Below are positions 55,601 to 64,000 of a DNA stretch of 64,000 nucleotides, piece by piece (the stretch's first letter is position 1; the number at the start of each line of letters is the position of its first letter). The translations under genes and the position numbers were made by a program. Source of the stretch: Puccinia triticina (lineage: Eukaryota > Basidiomycota > Pucciniomycetes > Pucciniales > Pucciniaceae). Where the stretch lies: assembly GCF_026914185.1 (NCBI RefSeq), contig NC_070558.1, forward strand, positions 8,689,501 to 8,753,500, written 5' to 3'. Below the pieces are notes generated by a model. It ran no database searches and was not told the origin of the DNA. It worked only from the letters and a program-made list of their open reading frames with translations.

Positions 55601-58600
55601 GCGCCCTAGATCCCTACAGAAACACTGCATTGGACCAATTCGGCTGCAGTGGGATCGCCCTTGGAATTGGGTCTTCTTTGGATTTGGCCCCTATTCTCAC
55701 CGACCCCTCTCATCCTGACCAGATTGGTTCTTCGAATGAAAACTATTATCCCACCGTTGCATTTTCGGCCTTGCTATCAATTCTTCAAGACTCGAGTTTG
55801 TCGCATCATCACGCCGCTGTCGTACAGGCCATCATTTACATATTCCGATCGCTCAGATTGAAGTGTGTAGGATTTCTTCCCAAAGTGATTCCAGCATATC
55901 TAAGTGCTATGCGTCTCTGCAATGTGGCTTTACAGGAATATTACTTTCAGCAACTTGGTTATTTGATTCAGATGGTCAAGCATCACATCAGGAATCATCT
56001 CCCGTCCATTGTCACCCTGATCCACGAGTTTTGGAGCATGAATAACACATCGAGTAGCACCGGCGGTGGCACCGTGGCTGGGGGATCTGGAACAGGCGGT
56101 AATGTGAGCGGAGGGGTTGGCGTTTCCGCAACCGGCGGGCTGAATGAAAACGGTATCGTCACCGCCACCCGACCAAGCGGCTCGACACTTTTGACGGTCA
56201 TCGTAGATCTGATCGAGTCTATAGCACTAGCGCTAGAAAGTGAATTCCGGACGTACCTCCCTTCATTCCTACCGCTTCTCATCGATTCGTTTGATTACAG
56301 CAACACAGTCGCAGCATCCGGAAGTCTAAGCTCAGGAACGGCAAGTGGAGCGTCAGAATCGTCAAGTAGCTTTCTGGAGAAGAAATATCAAACTCTTAAT
56401 CACATCCTGAAAGCGTTTCAGACATTCGGCAACAACTTGGAAGATTATATTCAATTAGTTTTGCCTTGCCTGATCAAGACAATCGAAAAACCCGAGTTGC
56501 CACTTAGCTTGAGGAAGAACGCTATCATCACATTGAATGTGTTGAGTATGAAGATCAATTTGATTGATCAAGTTTCGAGAGTCATCCACCCTCTGATCAG
56601 AGTGGTTAACGTTGGTAACAACGAGTTGAGGAGCTTGACGATGGATGCGATATGTAGTATCCTCATTCAGATCGGGCCCGACTTTGTTATCTTTCTGTCG
56701 ACAGTCAATCATGTGAGTTTTTACTAATGCTTTGCTAAAGGGATGTACGACTAACTGATGTGTCCCATCGACAAACATGTATAGGCCTTGACTCAAGCAC
56801 GGTACTCACATCCATTATACGAATCGCTGGTTTTGAAACTACTGAAGGGGGAGACCTTGCCAGACCCTAATTTCAACAAACCTCAAGCGAATGTAACAGT
56901 CGAGTCCGACATCGCACCAGATGCCGGAACGACCAAGTTTCAAGTGAATCAACAGAACCTAAAATCTGCTTGGGAAACATCGACAGTCAAGAAGCCGAAA
57001 TCTGAGGATTGGAAAGAGTGGATCAAGCGGCTTTCCGTCCAATTATTACAATCTTCCCCAAGTCACTGTCTGAGGGCTTGCGCCAATCTATCAAGTGTCT
57101 ACCCGCCATTGGCCAGGGAGCTTTTCAATGCAGCTTTTGTGTCTTGCTGGATGGAGCTATTTGAACGATATCAGGTATGTCTTAGCGCCCTTGGAGCCGA
57201 GTAACTCACAACGCTTACTAACTACGCGTTCCTCTCATAGCTCGAATTAGTCGCGGCCATTCAGATTGCACTCTCTTCGCCGACAATTCCTCCCGAAATC
57301 ACTCAAACTCTTCTAAACCTGGCGGAATTCATGGAACACGATGAAAAAGTCTTACCGATCCGGATCAGTACCTTGGGCATGTATGCTCAAAAGTGTCATG
57401 CATTTGCGAAAGCCTTACACTACAAGGAAATCGAGGCGTTCACAGAACCCACAGCGGATACGCTGGACAGTCTGATTCAGATCAATCAGCATTTGCAGCA
57501 ACCAGACTCGGCCCAGGGGGTGTTAACGATGGCTCAACAGCGCTTCGGGATGGAGATCCGGGAGGAATGGTTCGAAGAACTTGAACGCTGGGAGGACGCC
57601 TTAAACAGTTACACCCGAAAGCTAGAAGAAGACCCAAAATCGATCGATGCCATCCTAGGCGGAATGAGATGTCTACATGCGCTAGGAGAATGGGAATCTT
57701 TGTCGGAACTTGCTCAGGATAACTGGGAGAGCTCATCAAACGAGGTCAAGCGGACCATGGCTCCATTGGCGGCTGCGGCTGCTTGGGGATTGGCGCAATG
57801 GGATAGTATGGATAGCTATATCAACGTTTTGAAATCCGATTCTGCTGAAAAGGCTTGGTTTAAATCCATCCTTTCCATCCATCGTGGTCAACATTCGGTT
57901 GCTCAGAAACTTATCAACAAAGCTCGTGACACACTGGACACTGAGCTCTCGACTCTCTTGGGCGAAAGTTATAGTCGTGCCTACAAGTAAGTTCCCGTTA
58001 ACTATAGCAATCTACGACCTTCTGTCGAACTAATTTCTTTTTTCGGCCTCCTCACAGTCTCGTTGTCAGGGTTCAAATGCTTTCGGAGCTCGAAGAAATC
58101 ATAGCCTATAAGGAGTGTAAGGACGATGACCCAAGCAAACAGCTGCAGATCCAGCAGACTTGGATGAAGCGGCTAAAAGGCTGCCAACGCGACGTCGAAG
58201 TTTGGCAGAGAATCCTGAAGGTCAGAGCCTTAGTTTTGACACCAAGAGAAGACGTAGGGATGTGGATCAAGTTCGCAGGGCTGTGTCGCAAGTCGGGAAG
58301 GCTAGGACTTGCCGAGAAAACTCTGAATTCCTTGATGAGTGAGAACATCGGCAATGGTCTTGAATCGGTAATGCATTTACAGAAGCACCCATCTCTCCCT
58401 AATTATCGCGCTGATGCCAGTCTTCTCTCATCCAATATGGTTTAGCGTGGTCCACCTTTGGTGATTTACTCGCACATCAAATACATGTGGGGTTCTGGAG
58501 CGAAACACGATAGTTTGATGTACCTGAAAGATTTTACGCTTCGACTGAGTGAAGATGTATTTGATCACCGAGATCTGAGTGAAGAAGACTTTGAACAACA

Positions 58601-61600
58601 GAGTCGACGAGTCGGACATCAGCGACTTTTATCTCGTTGTCATCTGAAACTTGGCGAATGGCAATCCCAATTGCAGGAGGATTGGAGCTCGCCAGCAGTT
58701 GCAGAAATCCTAGAATCGTACAAACTTTCATCAGAACTCGATCCAGATTGGTATAAAGCTTGGCATGCGTGGGCCTTGGCGAATTCGAAGGTGGCTTCCC
58801 ATTACGAGCGCAACCAGGATGCCAATTCGGTCCCAGCTGAGATCGTCCAATACCATCTAGTCCCGGCCGTTCTAGCGTTTTTCAAATCGATCGCTCTGTC
58901 ACCCGGCAATGCACTCCAAGATATCTTGAGATTACTCGGGATTTGGTTTAAGTACGGTGATCACCAAGTAGTCGCGAATGCTATCCAAGATGGTTTCGGC
59001 AACGTTAGCATCGACACCTGGCTGGAGGTCGTTCCTCAGTTGATTGCACGGATCCATGCCCCCAGTGCCAACGTTCGACGTCTTATCCACAACATCTTAT
59101 GTGATGTTGGTAAAGCCCACCCGCAAGCATTAGTATACCCGCTGGTAGTGGCGTCTAAATACCCCAACGAACCTAGAAGGAAAGCAGCGCTCGACATAAT
59201 CACCAAGATGAAGATGCACAGTGCACTTCTCATCGAACAGGTCAGTTGGTTCCCGTGCCTAGTTGCATTTCCGTTGAAAATGAATTGAAACAATTCTCGA
59301 TATTTGTTTTGTAGGCCTTGTTGGTCAGCAGTGAATTGGTCAGAGCCGCGATCTTGTGGCCCGAAATGTGGTATGAGGGCTTGGAGGAGGCATCCCGATT
59401 GTTCTACGGAGACCATAATATCGACGCAATGTTTGCCACTCTGGAGCCGCTACATGACCTATTGGAGAAGGTAAGCATCGTTTGATGAAGCAGGATTGCC
59501 GAGGAAAAAATTATGTCTTACGTCATCCATGTTCTTTTTGAAGGGCCCTGAAACGATTCGGGAATCACATTTTGCCACGACTTATGGTCACGATTTGTCG
59601 GAGGCTCGTGCTTGCTGTCGGAAGTACAGAGAGCGAGGGGATGTGAGCGATCTCAATCAGGCATGGGATTTGTATTACCAGGTAAAGAGATTTCTTCAAA
59701 ACACTTTGCTTGAATAACAACGAGAATATAAACTAGTCTCATGTTTTTGGTTTGCACGTCTTTGCAGGTCTTCCGCAGTATCGCGAAATCTCTTCAGATG
59801 ACCCATATGCTTGACATGCAGACTGTCTCTCCACCCTTATTGGACGCTCGCGATCTTGAAATTGCTGTTCCAGGTCAGAATTTCGATTACGCTAGTCAAA
59901 TACTCAGAAGTTAACTCGAGCCTTTTCTTACCAATATTCCGAAATCTTTTGGATTTGAACATATTAGGTACTTACCGCAGTGGCAAGCAAGTGATCACAA
60001 TCGGGTATATCTCACCGATCTGCAAGATCATGGGATCTAAACAAAGGCCTCGAGAGTTGTCGATCGTTGGCAGTGAAGGTCGATGTTACCGATTCTTGTT
60101 GAAAGGACACGAGGACTTGAGACAAGATGAACGGGTGATGCAGTTGTTTGGATTGATCAATACTCTCCTCTCCAAGGATCCCGAAACTTTCAAGAGACAT
60201 CTGAACATTCGGCGATATGCGGTCATTCCCCTGGCTCCTAATTCTGGGTTGTTGGCTTGGATCGAAAACACGGACACACTCCATGTATTGATCAAGTAAG
60301 TACAGTCCGAAACTTTGGCCGGTCAATATCGATATCGTCTCTTATTATGCCCACAAACATCCATTTTTGGGTTGGATTGAAAGGAATTACCGAGAAGGCC
60401 GAAAGATTCTGCTGAACATTGAAGCACGATTAATGCAACAAATGGCGATCGATCACGAACGGTTGTGTTTGACACAGAAAGTCGAGGTTTTTGAATATGC
60501 GATGGATAATACTACCGGGCAAGATCTATATCGGGTTTTGTGGCTGAAGAGCAGGAATTCTGAGGCCTGGTTAGATCGACGAATCAATTACTCTCGATCT
60601 TTGGCTGTGATGTCAATGGTTGGACGTACGTTTCATGCCCATCTAACCATTTTCACAAATTTGTTGCGCTTATGCTGGATGGTTTATTGAACTTATATGT
60701 GTCTTGTTGCTTTTCGCATGACCCATTTTTGTGTACACAGACGTTTTGGGCTTGGGAGATCGACATCCATCGAACTTGCTCTTGGATCGAGTCACCGGAA
60801 TGATTATTCACGTTGATTTCGGAGACTGTTTCGAAGTAGCAATGACACGAGAGGTACGCCCGAGCTGACTGACAATAATTACACCCAATCTTAACGTCTT
60901 CTTTTCCCTTTAACAATCAACAGAAATGGCCTGAAAAGATACCCTTCAGATTGACAAGGATGCTCGTCCAAGCGATGGAGATAAGTGGGGTTGAAGGGAC
61001 GTTCAGAATCACTAGCGAAAATACGATGAGGGTAATGAGATCAAACAAAGAAAGTATCATGGCTGTCTTGGAGGCTTTTGTGCATGATCCTTTGATCAAT
61101 TGGAGGTTGGTCAAAGGCGGAAGGCAACTAGATGAACGAGAAGGCGGTGCAACCAACCGTGAGCTTGGAACTTTGCTCTTCTCAGGCTCTCCAATGTGTT
61201 TCTAATCGCGTCTCTATCCCTTTTTTTGGGGCTACCGCCATTCCCGCTCCTCCAGATGCGGGCCCCCGAATGCGTCGACCGAGAGAGGTCGAAACCAATT
61301 TATACGATACTGCCCAGGCTGAAGTTCTCAATGATAAAGCATTGACAGTCGTCAATCGGGTCGAACAAAAACTCACAGGTCAGATCATTCACTCTTCCAT
61401 CATTCCCGCCAAGTTTACTAATCTCTCCTTATCCAAAAAAACTGATTTGTTTAGGGAGAGATTTCAAACCCAATGAAGAACTGAGCGTCGCCAATCAGGT
61501 CAATAAGTTGATCTTGAAAGCTGTTTCTGCTGAAAATTTGGCACAATGTTTTACCGGATGGTGTCCATTTTGGGTAAGATGTTTTTCTCTTTAAATCATG

Positions 61601-61646
61601 TGGGTACAATCTGACTTGGCTCTAATTCAATTTGATTCCCCAGTGA
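52658..61646 (+). CDS. TOR1: TOR serine/threonine kinase
   Basis: The model has 22 exons, all in phase: 52658-52716, 52804-52849, 52941-53070, 53147-53266, 53357-53769, 53886-54384, 54477-54580, 54673-56712, 56785-57174, 57241-57986, 58058-58367, 58446-59240, 59315-59470, 59544-59681, 59768-59873, 59968-60295, 60384-60625, 60741-60853, 60924-61158, 61256-61378, 61455-61573 and the stop codon alone at 61644-61646. The product is 2,404 residues. HEAT repeats fill residues 1-1260, with a Gly/Ser-rich insertion near 920-965. FAT follows, then FRB (about 1892-1992) with Ser1911, Trp1977, Tyr1981 and Phe1984 conserved, so rapamycin-FKBP12 binding is expected. The kinase has [28 protein letters not shown] (2212-2219) and HVDFGD (Asp2233). 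FATC ends GWCPFW. It is the catalytic core of TORC1/2. Intron 4 uses a GC-AG pair. Confidence 0.97.
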
Positions 61647-62334
61647 TTAACCGCGAAGTCAGTCAAACATCGAGAAGTGCACACAAGCGTCCTCAGGACT
61701 TCTCAGATTCGTTCAGGATCTACGATTTCAGAGATTCGCGGTCGCTCGCTATTGATCCACCCAGACTGTTTTCCTTTTTGCTGGCTTTGTTTTATTATTA
61801 TCATACTGTATACAAAATGTACTAGTTATATCTCCCAGAGTATTGAGAGGTCTCTCTTCCTTGTTTTCTTGATTGGTCGTTATTTTTTATACTTAATCCT
61901 CATACACAATAATATCTATACTAGTCTTTTTTATGCGCGTTTTCTATTGTTCTTTTGGGGGTCAAGAAGTTAATGGATTGATGGTTTAAACGCGGTGATC
62001 TACTTGATGGTATAAAGTTGTAAAGCTGAAATGCGATGATTTTCGCAAGTCCCTGCCGTGCTCGCGGGGCTCCTGCCAGGGCACGCGATGTCGCGGTTCT
62101 CGCGTGTGCAGTACCAGCCGGCTGGAAAGACCATAAAGCCCCTCAGATGACCCCCAACCTCTCGAGAAGCCAATGGCATCTTGCGAATCCATATGATTTC
62201 CTACATGTTTTGAATGTTTGAATTTTTTTATAAAAAGGCAACACTTAGGTCAAAATCACTTGTAAATATGGCCAATACGTCACAGGAATTACAGATTGCT
62301 TACAGGGGCAGGCCGTCATCACACCCCTTTCACA
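61647..62334. other. Downstream flank of TOR
   Basis: 3' UTR and spacer: AT-rich to 62030, then a GC-rich stretch at 62040-62150 without family features. Confidence 0.45.
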
Positions 62335-63087
62335 CTAACTTAACACAAGTCCCCCCTGTTGGGAGGCTCCCTGTGGCTGGCCGCTTTGCGGCCCCTCCCG
62401 CAGGGAAGGACTTGCGTGTAATTTCAAAATGTTGGCTGGGAAAGAAATGGCCAATGGCTGGAGGGAAGATATTAAGCCTCAGCCAGCCTCCCCCTCAGCT
62501 CCTGCGGACTTACCCCAGAGCCAAATGACACTTCTGGACTTCAGCCTCCATTTGGCCCTGGTCTTGTCTCCTCAATCCCAACCGTTTTCCCTGTACTGGT
62601 ATTTCAAAAATTAATAAAAAAGTTGAAGAAATGTAAACCAAGGATCTGAAACACTCAACACTCATGCCTTGTGGATCTTGGATTCACAAACCCACAGATA
62701 TCTGCAGATCTTGCACCTGTAGCCATCCAATTGTAACATTTTCTTGCAGATATGATATTCACTCTTGCAGATTTTCAGAAAATCCAAAAACGGATCTTCA
62801 GAGCAATGAAACATCCTGCAGGATTCCTTTGACCTTCAAAACAGATACCTTCCATCAGTTTTTGAGTGTTTCACACAAACAGTTGGGTGAGGGTGCGCAT
62901 CAGTACTGCCCTTAAATCTGTCTATTCAGTTTTTTTTGTACATATTTGGTTTATTTTTAAATAATTTTCAGCTAGTGATTTTGGGACTTAATATCCTTCC
63001 TTTCCCTGCCAGCCTGCAGACATTATCCATAAGCCTCTCCGGGCAGGGTCCCCCGGACCCTCCGTTTGAGAGGCTTAGTTAAGCTAG
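62335..63087 (+). mobile_element. MULE-type MITE, copy 3 (9-bp TSD)
   Basis: This 753-bp element has the same ends as the 2308 copy: CTAACTTAACACAAGTCCCC at the left and GGCTTAGTTAAGCTAG at the right. It has its own perfect 9-bp target duplication, CCTTTCACA (62326-62334 and 63088-63096). The left hairpin contains GGCCGCTTTGCGGCC. The middle is partly different from copy 1 and has no coding capacity. Confidence 0.82.
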
Positions 63088-63261
63088 CCTTTCACAACTC
63101 TCATGCCTCCTTGCAGAAGCTTTAGTTATGCTTGGACAATGTGTGCGGGGTGAAACAAACATACTTCTGATAGGCGCCAAAGCTCAAGATGTGGAAGGAA
63201 GATTTTTGAGGTCAACAATTTAAGAAACTTGAATTTAAATAGAGACTTGGAAGAAAAACTC

Positions 63262-63340
63262 TCAAAAATTGGGAAAACAACTCCTGTACGTCGCCGCAAC
63301 TGGCGTTGGGAGTTGTTTTCCTAAATGCTTTTTTTGGGAG
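63262..63340. repeat. Hairpin GGGAAAACAACTCC / GGAGTTGTTTTCC
   Basis: GGGAAAACAACTCC at 63271 is followed 30 bp later by its complement GGAGTTGTTTTCC, around GTCGCCGCAACTGGCG. Further GGGAGTC words follow (63346, 63383, 63422). It is probably a decayed foldback element. Confidence 0.5.
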
Positions 63341-63459
63341 TCTTCAAAGACCATTTATTTATATTTGTTTTCCCAATCAATGGGAGTCATCCGCCCAAAA
63401 GGCCCTTCGCAGAGGGCCTCATTGGGAGTCGTCCGCGTGCGGGCACCACAACCCCCCTA

Positions 63460-64000
63460 TATTACAGGGCATGTAACCCGGGCACGGCAACACCCATATA
63501 ACATTGTTACATGACATGTAACCCGGGCACCGCAACACTTATATAACATTGTTATGTGGCATGCAACCCAGGCATCGCACCCCCATATAACATTGTTATG
63601 CAACATGTAACCCCCATACAACATATTTCTGCAACAGATAAACACCATGTAGATATTTCAGCAACAAGTAACCCCATGAAACATTTACACCAAGAAACCC
63701 ATGTATCAATCATGTGCAACATGTAACATGTTCCCGCAGCACACAATCCTCATGTAACATGTTTCTGCAACACACAACCCCCATGTAAGATGTTCCCACA
63801 ACATGTAACCCCCAAGTACCCCACATGAATGTCCTGCACCATGTAACCCCCATGCAAGAAGTTTAAAAACATGTAAAATTTACACACCACCTGTGACATG
63901 CACAAACACCATGTAAACCATAAGCAACATGTACACACACCACATAAGACATGTACACATGCACTATTTGACATGTAACATGTACACACCATGTAAGATT
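63460..64000. repeat. ACATGTAACCCCC minisatellite, open at window end
   Basis: The first three units of about 50 bp run ATGTAACCCGGGCACGGCAA, then CACCCATATAACATTGTTA. The pattern then decays into shorter units around ACATGTAACCCCCATG and CACCATGTAA. It continues past the last base, so its full size is unknown. The minus-strand frames rich in Cys/Tyr here are repeat artefacts. Confidence 0.8.

Noticed and set aside
63457..63992. Cys/Tyr-rich small frames on the minus strand that look like secreted peptides
   Set aside because: They are translations of the ACATGTAACCCCC minisatellite.

Overview
This is a eukaryotic window from an intron-dense, repeat-rich fungal genome. GAL4-type zinc cluster, chitin synthase and fungal-style TOR genes, with many introns of about 50-120 bp, point to a basidiomycete. 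A rust-type (Pucciniales) genome is my best guess from the large repeat-filled spacers, but nothing here proves the order. All gene models below were spliced by hand, and reading-frame phase was checked at each junction.

Layout. 1-12300 is repeat territory. It holds a 3.8-kb hAT-like non-autonomous element with a perfect 8-bp target duplication that carries three palindrome arrays. It also holds a long inverted-repeat element and a complete, apparently intact hAT transposon inserted inside an older MITE. 12429-18083 holds a GC-rich formin-like GBD/FH3 protein without an FH2 domain, then a DGAT2 acyltransferase. 18084-25700 is again repeats: foldback MITEs, a 792-bp hAT derivative and two more palindrome arrays. 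25711-38628 is a minus-strand gene run: an RS/KE-rich nuclear-type protein, a small Zn2Cys6 protein, the decapping enzyme DCP2 and two tandem phytochelatin synthases. 40817-41402 is ribosomal protein eS12. 41403-48332 is repeats. 48333-51922 (chitin synthase, minus) and 52658-61646 (TOR kinase, plus) are head-to-head over a 735-bp spacer. 61647-64000 holds a MULE-type MITE and a minisatellite that runs off the end.

The genes are mostly unrelated housekeeping functions: growth signalling (TOR), wall synthesis (chitin synthase), mRNA decay (DCP2), translation (eS12), lipid storage (DGAT2) and metal or thiol handling (phytochelatin synthases). The most notable observations are: (i) the phytochelatin synthase pair, whose copies have unrelated N-termini and of which one lost its C-terminal domain to a 13-bp duplication; (ii) a family of small elements with TIR CTARCTTAAC and 9-bp target duplications; (iii) two-level palindrome arrays, long foldbacks whose arms are themselves built of small hairpins, three of them inside the hAT-like element; and (iv) an intron separating the last TOR codon from its stop codon.
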